From contig NZ_JAUOTO010000009.1 in the NCBI RefSeq assembly GCF_030546645.1, positions 1-64,000 on the forward strand: 64,000 nt of DNA, given 5' to 3'. Under the pieces are notes generated by a model, which saw nothing but the letters and a program-made list of their open reading frames with translations, made no database searches and was not told the DNA's origin. Of this stretch, positions 49,871 to 57,965 are shown piece by piece. Made by a program: the position numbers and the translations under genes. This stretch comes from Flavitalea plasmicola. GTDB taxonomy: Bacteria; Bacteroidota; Bacteroidia; Chitinophagales; Chitinophagaceae. The stretch's first letter is position 1, and each line of letters opens with the position of its first letter.

Positions 49871-50449
49871 TTAGTCGTTTAGTCCTTTTCCGCTGAGGAT
49901 CTGTTTCAGGGATTTTTCAATCCTTGACTCCCGGGTTTTGGATTGTTTGGGGGCGGAAAAATGAAGAAGGTATGCTCTTTGGCGTCCTGGCGTCAATGCT
50001 TCAAAAGCAGTTTTTAAGGCACGATTCTTATCTAATTTCTTTTGAAATTCTTCAGGGATGGGGAATTCCGCCGTCCTTTTCAACTTCACTTGCAAACCGG
50101 CTTTTTCCACTTCGATGGCTTCATAAATATAGGCTTTCAGGGTGGCCTCCAGCTTCACTATTTCCCGGAGATTGGTGAACCGGATCTGGCGCGCGGCCTG
50201 TACATTCTCCGTTTGCTGGATGAGGATGCCTTTGGCATCATTTAACAGGGCGCCTTTGAAAAACAAAAGCGCGCAATATTCCTTAAATACATGGATCAGG
50301 ACGATGTTACTTTTCCCTAACGTGTAGCAAGGAACACCCCACTTCAATTCTTCGGTCAGGCCGCAGTCAAGAACGATGGTTCTCAATTGTTCCAGTTCTT
50401 TCTGCCACGTTTTGGCTTTATCAAAGTAAAAATCAACTTTAGGATTCAT
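49871..50449 (-). CDS. YdeI/OmpD-associated-family protein
   Basis: A 192-aa cytosolic protein with an N-terminal DUF1801 fold (DFYFDKAKTWQKELEQLRTI, LTEELKWGVPCYTLGKSNIV, YCALLFFKGALLNDAKGILI) and a C-terminal Lys-rich YdeI tail (IPEEFQKKLDKNRALKTAFE, ALTPGRQRAYLLHFSAPKQS). Function is unknown. It is the last gene of the arsR, SRPBCC, DoxX run (4-nt overlap with DoxX). This gene set is common in Bacteroidetes. Confidence 0.9.
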   Translation of the reverse strand: MNPKVDFYFDKAKTWQKELEQLRTIVLDCGLTEELKWGVPCYTLGKSNIVLIHVFKEYCALLFFKGALLNDAKGILIQQTENVQAARQIRFTNLREIVKLEATLKAYIYEAIEVEKAGLQVKLKRTAEFPIPEEFQKKLDKNRALKTAFEALTPGRQRAYLLHFSAPKQSKTRESRIEKSLKQILSGKGLND

Positions 50450-50856
50450 TTGTTAAAGTTAGCTGAAATAATCTTTCTGTCCGCGGGCCTGAAGAACCAC
50501 GATACCAACGTCAGGGTTAGCAATAACAGGGAGGGGAATATGTCGTTTATGGGATTGCCCAATGCGATATGTGTGAATATCGCTCCCGACATGACGAAGA
50601 AAAAGCCGGCATAAGCCCATTCCTTTAATAAAGGAAATTTAGGAACAAGCACTGCCACCACTCCCAGGATTTTCCAGATACCCAGTAAGGTGAGAAAATA
50701 AACAGGATAGCCCAAAAGTTTGATGCCATCCGCCCCGGGTGGTGATACGGATCCGTGGGAGGACAATTTGAATAACTGTACCAATCCGGTGGCTGTCATT
50801 CCTAATGAGAGCCAGAGGGTAGCGATCCAATAGATAATTTTATTTCTCTTTGTCAT
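50446..50856 (-). CDS. DoxX-family membrane protein
   Basis: A 136-aa protein with four hydrophobic helices (IIYWIATLWLSLGMTATGLV, LGYPVYFLTLLGIWKILGVV, LLKEWAYAGFFFVMSGAIFT, a C-terminal one) and the FPLLKEWAYAG loop typical of the DoxX-like group. Members are linked to redox or membrane-stress functions without defined chemistry. It is followed by YdeI (4-nt overlap) and preceded by the SRPBCC gene (5 nt). Confidence 0.88.
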   Translation of the reverse strand: MTKRNKIIYWIATLWLSLGMTATGLVQLFKLSSHGSVSPPGADGIKLLGYPVYFLTLLGIWKILGVVAVLVPKFPLLKEWAYAGFFFVMSGAIFTHIALGNPINDIFPSLLLLTLTLVSWFFRPADRKIISANFNK

Positions 50857-50861
50857 AAGGG

Positions 50862-51326
50862 TTATTTTAGTTTGCTTAGGAGGTCCTGAATTCTGTTGTG
50901 TGCCATATTTATGCCTTTAGCAAAAGGTAACTGCAGCACCTGGTCTCTTTGTGCTACTGATCTATATATTACATGCATGGTGAGCTTGCTGGTGTCTTCA
51001 GTGAGTTGTTCAAATTCCAGGAATTCCAGCTGGACGGAGAAAGGCGTATTCTCCATTTCAAATGTCCGGGTGATCTTCTGGTTCGGAGTGAAGTCGTGGA
51101 TTACCCCGTGGAACCCATATTTGTTTCCCTTGGGATCGGTGGTTTCAAACTGATACCCGCCGTGTTTCTTATTTTCCAGTTTCAACACCTTTGTTCCCAT
51201 CCATTGCTCAACAATGTCGGGTTCTACATACGCTCTGAAAAGTAATTCCACAGGCAGATCGAATTCCCTTGTGATCACTAACTCCTGTTTACCGTCTTCG
51301 GCAGCGATCCTGGTTTTTTGTTCCAT
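50862..51326 (-). CDS. SRPBCC/AHSA1-family protein
   Basis: A 154-aa helix-grip protein of the Aha1-C-like START/SRPBCC group: ITREFDLPVELLFRAYVEPD, IVEQWMGTKVLKLENKKHGG, then NKYGFHGVIHDFTPNQKITR and TFEMENTPFSV. The pocket would bind a hydrophobic ligand. It is downstream of an ArsR-type regulator by 6 nt, an arrangement typical of this family, and upstream of DoxX. The ligand is unknown. Confidence 0.9.
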   Translation of the reverse strand: MEQKTRIAAEDGKQELVITREFDLPVELLFRAYVEPDIVEQWMGTKVLKLENKKHGGYQFETTDPKGNKYGFHGVIHDFTPNQKITRTFEMENTPFSVQLEFLEFEQLTEDTSKLTMHVIYRSVAQRDQVLQLPFAKGINMAHNRIQDLLSKLK

Positions 51327-51332
51327 GTTCTT

Positions 51333-51656
51333 CTATTTTTTCGTTTTGTATTTTTTCATGATGGCTTCCAATTTATTAAACCTATCATCCCACATTTTGC
51401 GGAATGGCTCAATAAAGTCTGCTACTTCTTTCATTTTCTTTGCGTTGATGTGATAGTAAATTTCCCTGCCATTCTGGTCCTGTTCAAGCAATTCACACTC
51501 GGTGAGTATTTGCAGGTGTTTTGAGACGGTGGGCCGGGCAGTGTCGAAGTTTGCGGCTATTGCACCTGCCGTCATCGATTGCGTAGCCACCAACAGGAGG
51601 ATAGCCCTTCTTGTCGGGTCTGCTATGGCTTGAAATACGTCTCGTCTGAGGTTCAT
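51333..51656 (-). CDS. ArsR-family winged-helix regulator
   Basis: A 107-aa winged-helix repressor: [20 protein letters not shown], then [36 protein letters not shown] and [15 protein letters not shown]. The metal-binding CxC motif of true ArsR proteins is absent, so it is of the metal-independent kind paired with SRPBCC proteins. It should regulate its own operon. The dyad TAGCTATTTGACTAC / GTAGTTATTTAGCTA just upstream of the start (about 51660-51703) is the obvious operator candidate. Confidence 0.92.
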   Translation of the reverse strand: MNLRRDVFQAIADPTRRAILLLVATQSMTAGAIAANFDTARPTVSKHLQILTECELLEQDQNGREIYYHINAKKMKEVADFIEPFRKMWDDRFNKLEAIMKKYKTKK

Positions 51657-51736
51657 TATGTAGCTATTTGACTACAAATATATGTGTAGTTATTTAGCTA
51701 CGCAAATTTTTTTTGCTGTTGGCCCTGATCACTGAT

Positions 51737-52327
51737 TTACGGGAAGGATTTGCCGGAGGCGATGTCGCGGCGGAGGCGGCTGAGGGTTTCGCGGGTGATG
51801 CCCAGGTAGGAGGCGATCATGTGCTGGGGGACGCGCTGGACGCTTTCGGGGTAGGTCTTCATGAATTTGAGATATTTCCGCTCGGCTGTTTCGCTGAGGG
51901 ATTCCATGAGGCGGCGTTGGGTGGCGATGAGATTATTTTGTATAAGGATGCGGAAATAGCGTTCGAAGGCGGGGATCTGTTGCAGGAGGGATTCCCAGGA
52001 GGGGCGGGTGATCAGGAGCAGTTCGCTGTCTTCCAGGGCTTCGATGTTGAAGAGGGAGGGCTCTTCCGTGAAAAAGCTGTAGAGGTCGGCTGTCCACCAG
52101 CCTTCGAGGGCGAACTGGAGGATATGCTCGTTGCCTTTATCATCGATGGTGTATGACCGTAACAGGCCCTTTGTAACAAAGATGTTATATTTACATACGT
52201 CTCCTTCCTGCAGAATGTACTGTTTTTTACGTAACTTCTTCGGGGAGAAAAGGGTTTTACACAGATTGAACTCTTCCTCTGTCAGAGTGATCTTTTCATT
52301 GATCTTTTGGTAGAGTAAGTCAAACAT
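51737..52327 (-). CDS. Crp/Fnr-family transcriptional regulator
   Basis: A 196-aa regulator with a cyclic-nucleotide-like sensing domain (ITLTEEEFNLCKTLFSPKKL, KKQYILQEGDVCKYNIFVTK, FALEGWWTADLYSFFTEEPS) and a winged helix (VPQHMIASYLGITRETLSRL then RRDIASG). The effector-binding Arg is not evident. Its start is only 11 bp from the divergent AI-2E-type transporter start, so the two promoters must overlap coding sequence or be very compact. Confidence 0.9.
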   Translation of the reverse strand: MFDLLYQKINEKITLTEEEFNLCKTLFSPKKLRKKQYILQEGDVCKYNIFVTKGLLRSYTIDDKGNEHILQFALEGWWTADLYSFFTEEPSLFNIEALEDSELLLITRPSWESLLQQIPAFERYFRILIQNNLIATQRRLMESLSETAERKYLKFMKTYPESVQRVPQHMIASYLGITRETLSRLRRDIASGKSFP

Positions 52328-52338
52328 GGGTCAAATAT

Positions 52339-53373
52339 ATGGCAGATACTTATAACAACAAGATACGTCAGCTGTTGCTGTTGGTGGGCGTGATGGGGCT
52401 TGCGGTGGTGCTTTTGCTGGAGCTGTATGACTTTTTTCCCGGTTTCCTGGGCGCAGTGACATTATATATCCTTAGCCGGGACCTTTATTTTTATTTAACA
52501 GAGAAGCGGCACTGGAAGAAGGGGCTGGCGGCGGCGACCTTCCTGGTGGGATTTTTGGTTTGTATCGGGCTGCCCATATTTTTTACGGTGCGGATGCTGT
52601 CAGGGAAGGTCAATGCGCTTTTTACCAACACCCATGAGGTAACGAAGGTGCTGCAATCCTTCTCGAATCAGGTGCAGCAGTGGACAGGGCAGGAGATCCT
52701 TTCGCAGCAGAATATCCAGGGCATGCAAAAGATGGCGACCAATTTCATTCCCATCCTGCTGAACAGTACGGCTGTAATGCTGGGGAACCTGATCATGATC
52801 CTGTTCCTTGCCTTTTTTATGCTGACGAGCGGGCGGGAGATGGAGAAGGCGCTGGGCAATTTCATTCCTTTGAAAGAAGGAAATATCGACCTGCTGGCGG
52901 CGGAGACCAAGAATATGGTGCGGGCCAATGCGATCGGGATCCCGCTGATATCCATTATACAGGGGTTATTCGCTGCGCTGGGGTACTGGATCTTCAAGGT
53001 GGGAGATCCTGTGCTGTGGGGTTTCCTCACCGGTGTATTCGCTTTTTTCCCTATCGTGGGCACCATGGTGGTCTGGGTGCCGCTGGTCGTATCGCTGTTT
53101 GCTGGGGGTCATACGGGGCAGGCCATCGGACTGGGACTTTACAGCCTGGTGGTCACCGGGAATGTAGACTACCTGGCGCGGATCTCATTGCTGAAACGGA
53201 TAGGGGATATCCATCCGGTCATCACCGTGCTGGGGGTCATCGTGGGATTGAAGCTGTTTGGCTTTTGGGGCTTTATCTTCGGGCCGCTGCTGATCAGCTA
53301 CTTCTTACTTCTCTTAAAGATATATAATGCGGAGTTCCGGCATAATGCCGAGGCCGGGAAAAAGCCAACTTAA
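52339..53373 (+). CDS. AI-2E/PerM-family transporter
   Basis: A 344-aa inner-membrane protein with about seven hydrophobic helices and the family patterns LLLELYDFFPGFLGAVTLYI, FVGLP-like glycine-rich segments, and AANAIGIP.. at NMVRANAIGIPLISIIQGLF, plus GFLTGVFAFFPIVGTMVVWV and FGFWGFIFGPLLISYF. The PerM/UPF0118 group exports autoinducer-2 or acts as Na+/H+ antiporter-like proteins; the substrate here is unknown. Divergent from the Crp gene. Confidence 0.9.
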   Translation: MADTYNNKIRQLLLLVGVMGLAVVLLLELYDFFPGFLGAVTLYILSRDLYFYLTEKRHWKKGLAAATFLVGFLVCIGLPIFFTVRMLSGKVNALFTNTHEVTKVLQSFSNQVQQWTGQEILSQQNIQGMQKMATNFIPILLNSTAVMLGNLIMILFLAFFMLTSGREMEKALGNFIPLKEGNIDLLAAETKNMVRANAIGIPLISIIQGLFAALGYWIFKVGDPVLWGFLTGVFAFFPIVGTMVVWVPLVVSLFAGGHTGQAIGLGLYSLVVTGNVDYLARISLLKRIGDIHPVITVLGVIVGLKLFGFWGFIFGPLLISYFLLLLKIYNAEFRHNAEAGKKPT

Positions 53374-53374
53374 G

Positions 53375-53444
53375 TTGCAATTTATTTGCATTTTATGGTC
53401 GTTTATTCGAAATTAGAGCTATATTTATTGCAAATTAATTGCAA
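53375..53444. promoter_or_regulatory. Clustered TTGCAA palindromes upstream of the RidA gene
   Basis: The self-complementary hexamer TTGCAA, or a one-base variant, appears four times: TTGCAATTTATTTGCA at 53375-53390 and TTGCAAATTAATTGCAA at 53428-53444. The second is nearly palindromic and ends 21 bp before the ATG at 53465. It is a plausible operator for a repressor binding as paired dimers. Confidence 0.45.
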
Positions 53445-53464
53445 AACCTTTAAAAGAGTCAAAC

Positions 53465-53956
53465 ATGGAAAAGCAAAGAAGAACTGCTTTAAAAAGACTG
53501 TTAGGGACGATTGGCGGGTTGGTGGGAGCGACTGTCGTAAGCAAGGCTGAGCGCGTAAAAACGGCGACGGGCAGTGTCCGGCATGAGGCGGGTACCGCAG
53601 GTATGCCCGAGGCGGAATATCAGCAGGACGTGCCCTTGTTCTCCGGAAATACCAAATACAATGGTTTGGTGTTTATTGCCGGAAAGGGTGCACACGTTGA
53701 ACCTTTCGAGATCAAGGCGCATACGGAGATCGTGTTGAAGGAGCTGGAAAAAGAGCTGATCGCGGCCGGGTCTTCCATGCAAAAGGTATTGAAGGTGACA
53801 GTTTTTCTGAATGACATTGCGGATTACCAGGGGATGAACGAAGTATATAAAGGAAGATTTGGAAGCAAGCCGCCTGTGCGTACGACGGTAGCTGTTGCAA
53901 AAGGCGGGGTCCCGGGGAATTCCCTCGTGGAGATGGATTGCATCGCTTATGTATAG
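53465..53956 (+). CDS. RidA/YjgF-family protein with Tat-like export signal
   Basis: A 163-aa protein. The first 27 residues (MEKQRRTALKRLLGTIGGLV) look like a twin-arginine signal with RR at 5-6; most RidA proteins are cytosolic and about 128 aa, so this is an exported variant. The RidA fold is complete: LFSGNTKYNGLVFIAGKGAH, IVLKELEKELIAAGSSMQK, VLKVTVFLND, and the catalytic Arg139 in PPVRTTVAV. RidA removes reactive enamine/imine intermediates. It precedes the secreted amidohydrolase by 135 bp on the same strand. Confidence 0.88.
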   Translation: MEKQRRTALKRLLGTIGGLVGATVVSKAERVKTATGSVRHEAGTAGMPEAEYQQDVPLFSGNTKYNGLVFIAGKGAHVEPFEIKAHTEIVLKELEKELIAAGSSMQKVLKVTVFLNDIADYQGMNEVYKGRFGSKPPVRTTVAVAKGGVPGNSLVEMDCIAYV

Positions 53957-54032
53957 GTCGGGTTTAAATTAATTGCTAATGGAAAGAAGGCAAAGGTCAG
54001 TATATGGGGTTGGCGTTACATCTACACTACAC

Positions 54033-54095
54033 ATGAGTTCGGATATAAACAAAGTGAAGCCAAACGGGGAGGACCTGCAGGAGGTACGGTCATGA
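54033..54095 (+). CDS. Possible 20-aa leader peptide ORF
   Basis: A 20-codon frame (MSSDINKVKPNGEDLQEVRS) ends in TGA that overlaps the ATG of the amidohydrolase as ATGA. Such an arrangement gives translational coupling. The peptide is hydrophilic, with no family resemblance. It may instead be the eroded end of another gene. Confidence 0.3.
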   Translation: MSSDINKVKPNGEDLQEVRS

Positions 54096-55357
54096 TCAGA
54101 TTGTACCTGCTGCTGCCTCTCTTTTTTTTGTGCCTGGGAGGAATGGCACAAACTTATTCTATCGTCATTAAAGGGGGGCATGTCATCGATCCGAAGAATC
54201 ATATCGATGCCGTCATGGATGTGGCTATCAGTGAGGGGAAGATCGCGCGGGTGGATAAGTCCATCGATGCAGGGCAGGCGGCCCAGGTGGTGGATGCCCG
54301 CGGATTGTATGTAATGCCTGGGCTTATTGACATTCATGCGCACGTTTTTTTCGGGTTTGAAAATGCTTATAGCAATGGGCATGAGGGGATCGTTCCGGAC
54401 GGATTTACGTTCCGGACCGGGGTCACCACGGTGGTGGATGCGGGCAGCGTGGGCTGGCGCAATTTTCCGTTGTTCCAGAAACAGGTGATCGAGCGCAGCC
54501 AGACGCGGGTGCTGGCATGGGTAAATATCGTAGGTGGCGGAATGCGGGGTGAAAACTTCGAGCAGGATACGGCGGATATGGATGGTCAGATGGCGGCCGA
54601 GGTCGCCCGGAAATACCCCGAGCAGATCGTAGGTTTTAAGGTCGCTCACTATTCAGGCCCCTCGTGGAAGCCTGTCGACGAGGCCGTAAAGGGGGGTGTG
54701 CTCGCCCATGTTCCCGTGATGATCGATTTCGGGAGCAGTAAACCTCCTCTCTCCATCGAGGAGCTCTACATGCGGCGTTTGCGGCCGGGGGATGTTTTTA
54801 CGCATTGTTTCGGGCAATTATGGGACAGGGAATTCATTGTGGATACGCTGACGCGGCGGGTGAAGCCTTTTGTTTGGGAAGCGCGGAAGCGGGGCATCGT
54901 CTTCGATGTGGGGTATGGGGAGATCAGCTTTGCTTTCTCCCAGGCGATACCTGCCTGTCGTGAGGGGTTCTTTCCTTCGTCGATCAGCACGGATATGCAT
55001 GCGAGGAGTATAAATGCGTCTATGAAGGACCTGCTGAATGTGAGTGATCAGTTCCTAGCGATGGGTATGCCACTGGATAGTGTAGTGCGTGCGACGACCT
55101 GGAATCCGGCGCGTGAGATCAGGCATGAAGAGCTGGGGCATCTTTCAGTGGGTGCGGTGGCGGATGTTGCATTGCTGAATGTACGGAAGGGATCCTTCGG
55201 ATTTTTCGATTATACGGGGCGCCGGGTGGAGGGGACAGAGAGACTGGAATGTGCGATGACCATTAAAGGAGGAAGGATCGTTTATGACCTCAACGGGATC
55301 GCCAAGCCGCCGGTGTTACCCAGGCCTGCGCGGAAGCAGGCGCCGGCGTTGCATTGA
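54092..55357 (+). CDS. Exported amidohydrolase/deacetylase-family metalloenzyme
   Basis: A 421-aa enzyme with signal peptide MIRLYLLLPLFFLCLGGMA. The amidohydrolase superfamily pattern is clear: VIKGGHVIDPKNHIDAVMDV, then VMPGLIDIHAHVFFGFEN (HxH metal pair), a Lys in VGFKVAHYSG, HVPVMIDFGSS, FTHCFGQ and the catalytic Asp in SISTDMHARS. It resembles the deacetylase/dihydroorotase-like subgroup. The substrate is unknown. The exported RidA upstream suggests that both act on a small N-containing metabolite in the periplasm. Confidence 0.9.
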   Translation: MIRLYLLLPLFFLCLGGMAQTYSIVIKGGHVIDPKNHIDAVMDVAISEGKIARVDKSIDAGQAAQVVDARGLYVMPGLIDIHAHVFFGFENAYSNGHEGIVPDGFTFRTGVTTVVDAGSVGWRNFPLFQKQVIERSQTRVLAWVNIVGGGMRGENFEQDTADMDGQMAAEVARKYPEQIVGFKVAHYSGPSWKPVDEAVKGGVLAHVPVMIDFGSSKPPLSIEELYMRRLRPGDVFTHCFGQLWDREFIVDTLTRRVKPFVWEARKRGIVFDVGYGEISFAFSQAIPACREGFFPSSISTDMHARSINASMKDLLNVSDQFLAMGMPLDSVVRATTWNPAREIRHEELGHLSVGAVADVALLNVRKGSFGFFDYTGRRVEGTERLECAMTIKGGRIVYDLNGIAKPPVLPRPARKQAPALH

Positions 55358-55379
55358 TCGACAGATGTTACGAGCGCAT

Positions 55380-57941
55380 TCAACGCACGAGGGTGAGATT
55401 GCCTTTTGCTTTCTGCTGGCGTTGGGTGCGTCCTGAGAAGCGATAGATCGCATACCATACGAAGCTGTTGCTGGACTGCAAGACCCCTTTGAAAACGCCA
55501 TTCCAGCCCCGGGTGGCATCTTTTGTTTCGAACACTTTTTCTCCCCAGCGATTAAAAACGGCCATGTAAAATTCTGCCAGTGTCCCATATACTTTTGGGC
55601 GGAATACATCATTGTTCCCATCTCCATTGGGTGTGAAGGCGCCCGGGAAATAGATATCCCGGCGGCAATCTGCAGCAGTAACGATGGTATTTTCGCGGCC
55701 TTTACAGCCAAAGCGGTCGGTGACTTCGAGCCAGTAGGGGCCGGGGGCTGTGATGGTGGTAGTATCCGTCACGGCATTGGTGGACCAGAGATACGATGAC
55801 CATATGCCTTCGGGATGCAGCACCAGGAAGTCATCTGTACAGATGGTGGCGGTGGGGGACAGGAATCCAGCGGGTAATTCGTGGATGGCGAGAATATATG
55901 CCGTGTCTGAAGCGGCGCAATTATGGCTGTCATGCACCCGGATCCAGTATTTTCCGGCCTGATCTGTGGTAAAACTGCTGTTGGTCGAGCCATCCTGCCA
56001 CAGGTAGTCGTTGAAAGTACCGTTGGCTTCAAATGTGTAAGTGTCGTTGCGGCAGAGCGCCGTGTCCGGCCCCAGGTTCACCCTGGGATCATAAACAGCC
56101 AGCTCTATGGTATCGCGGGAAAGACAGGATGGGTTATATGCGGCTGCCGCCCAGTATTCTCCCGGTGTGTTGACGGTGATCTTTTGTGATGCCGCCCCTG
56201 TGCTCCAGTCATAGGACAGGAAGCCGGGACCTGCGTCCAGGGTCAGGGTGGCCGACACGCAAATGCCTGTATCATTACCTAATTTGACGGGTATGCTGTC
56301 GAAGGCCCAGATCTTTTTATCAGCAGTGATGATGGCGCAGGTGGTGGTGATCTCGCCATGCAGGGTGACGGAGCCGGGTGCGTTGAACTGTACCGTTACG
56401 GTACTGTCATTGAGTTTTGTAGCGGTGGCAATAGCCGGGTTGTCCACGGACCAAACTATCTGGCTTGTACAGCCGGGGTCCCTTACGCCCAGGTAGTTGA
56501 CAGCCGCATGCCAGTCGCATAGGGTGTCTTTACCTGTTATATTCAGGGTCTTGCAATGTTCTACGCCATCGCAGGGATAGGTGGTGTGATCGAGATAAGG
56601 AGCGAAGGAGACAAGGGGTGTGGAGGTGGTGATGCCCCCATCACTAATATTGGTCCAATAGCCGGGTCCGGCATCGGAGATAGTAATAGGTATAGGTCGG
56701 TTGGTGGCTGTGGGATGGGTGACCTGGCACTGGCCGGTGTTGTCGCCGAGCAGGCCATTGGGATTGGTCTTGATAAATAAGATATCGGTAGCCCCATTTG
56801 GCTGCAGGCATTGTCCGACGGCCAGCATGTTGCCGTTGGCGTCTTGCAGGGACATGTGCATTTGCTGGCTCGTATAGGTGACGAAGTTATCCGTCCAGTC
56901 CACGGAGCCAGCACTGCCGATCTTCACGAACCGGGGGGACGTGTTGGTATTGAGCTCGGAAATGGCGCTGAGATATCCGCCGTCGGCCGTGGGACAGATG
57001 CCTCTGCTGACGGGCCAGTTGGACAGGAAACCCGTGATCTCATAGCTCTGGTCATAGATGATGTTGCCACTGGTGTCGGTGGTAAAGATCATGGGAACCA
57101 CGTTGCCTGATACCCAGGTATCCGTGTTGTACATGTCCAGGATGTATTGGTTGTTCTTTAAGCGGATGGCCTCCAGCCGATTGCTTCTGTTCTCGCTTTC
57201 GATGTTCTTTGTCCAGACAATGCTGCCATCGCCGGCGCGGAGCTTTACCAGGTAGCCATCGTTGTAAGTGCTGAGGCCGCCTCTGGCGACCACACCCGTG
57301 CCTGTGATCATATCACCCTGTACTACCAGGCCATAAGCTTGTGACGCTCCGCCATCCTGCAGCATCTTTATCCATATCGGGTTGCCACTGGCGTCAATTT
57401 TCATGTAAACGGATTGCACCAGTGTGGGTTCGCTGTTGTAATCGGCTGCGATGGCGAAAGTACCGTCATCCATCTCTGCGATGGCATGTCCATTTTCGCC
57501 ATAGGTCGTAGCCGCTCCATAGGATCTGGACCAAAGCAGGTTGCCATTCGGATCGATCTTGGCGACAAAGATATCCGAGGTATGGGAGTTGAAATTGCTC
57601 CATCCGATGGCGAGATAGTTCCCATCTTTTGTAAGGATAACATTGTTGAAGCCGTCGTTGCCCTGGCTGCCATAGGTCTTTGCCCAGCGTGTAACGCCAT
57701 TCGTATCAGTGACGATGAGCAGGGCGTCCGTGCCGCCTGCGGTGTTCTGGGTCGTGCTGCCGGCCAGGACGTAGCCATTGCCCCCAATACATTCCTTCAG
57801 GTCATTGGCTGTTTGTTGACCGTTGTCGCCTATAACGGCCTGAAAGCCGCCTTTGGTGCAGGAGCCGGGTTGGGCAAAAACGTTACCTGTGGTAAGGAGC
57901 AGGTATAAAGACAGCAGGAGGGGGAAGGTCTTCGGGTTCAT
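55380..57941 (-). CDS. Secreted protein with T9SS type B (gliding-associated) sorting domain
   Basis: An 853-aa surface protein with signal peptide MNPKTFPLLLSLYLLLTTGN then VFAQ. The first half (about 40-400) is a series of beta-propeller-like repeats (SYGAATTYGENGHAIAEMDD, AKTYGSQGNDGFNNVILTKD). Ig-like modules with PGEYWAA, AGKYWIRVHD and PGPYWLEVTD endings follow. The last 85 residues are the gliding-motility C-terminal domain: FPGAFTPNGDGNNDVFRP, NRWGEKVFE and WNGVFKG. Such proteins are exported by type IX secretion. Function unknown. Confidence 0.9.
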   Translation of the reverse strand: MNPKTFPLLLSLYLLLTTGNVFAQPGSCTKGGFQAVIGDNGQQTANDLKECIGGNGYVLAGSTTQNTAGGTDALLIVTDTNGVTRWAKTYGSQGNDGFNNVILTKDGNYLAIGWSNFNSHTSDIFVAKIDPNGNLLWSRSYGAATTYGENGHAIAEMDDGTFAIAADYNSEPTLVQSVYMKIDASGNPIWIKMLQDGGASQAYGLVVQGDMITGTGVVARGGLSTYNDGYLVKLRAGDGSIVWTKNIESENRSNRLEAIRLKNNQYILDMYNTDTWVSGNVVPMIFTTDTSGNIIYDQSYEITGFLSNWPVSRGICPTADGGYLSAISELNTNTSPRFVKIGSAGSVDWTDNFVTYTSQQMHMSLQDANGNMLAVGQCLQPNGATDILFIKTNPNGLLGDNTGQCQVTHPTATNRPIPITISDAGPGYWTNISDGGITTSTPLVSFAPYLDHTTYPCDGVEHCKTLNITGKDTLCDWHAAVNYLGVRDPGCTSQIVWSVDNPAIATATKLNDSTVTVQFNAPGSVTLHGEITTTCAIITADKKIWAFDSIPVKLGNDTGICVSATLTLDAGPGFLSYDWSTGAASQKITVNTPGEYWAAAAYNPSCLSRDTIELAVYDPRVNLGPDTALCRNDTYTFEANGTFNDYLWQDGSTNSSFTTDQAGKYWIRVHDSHNCAASDTAYILAIHELPAGFLSPTATICTDDFLVLHPEGIWSSYLWSTNAVTDTTTITAPGPYWLEVTDRFGCKGRENTIVTAADCRRDIYFPGAFTPNGDGNNDVFRPKVYGTLAEFYMAVFNRWGEKVFETKDATRGWNGVFKGVLQSSNSFVWYAIYRFSGRTQRQQKAKGNLTLVR

Positions 57942-57965
57942 TGAGCGCTTAAAGATACTATTTTC

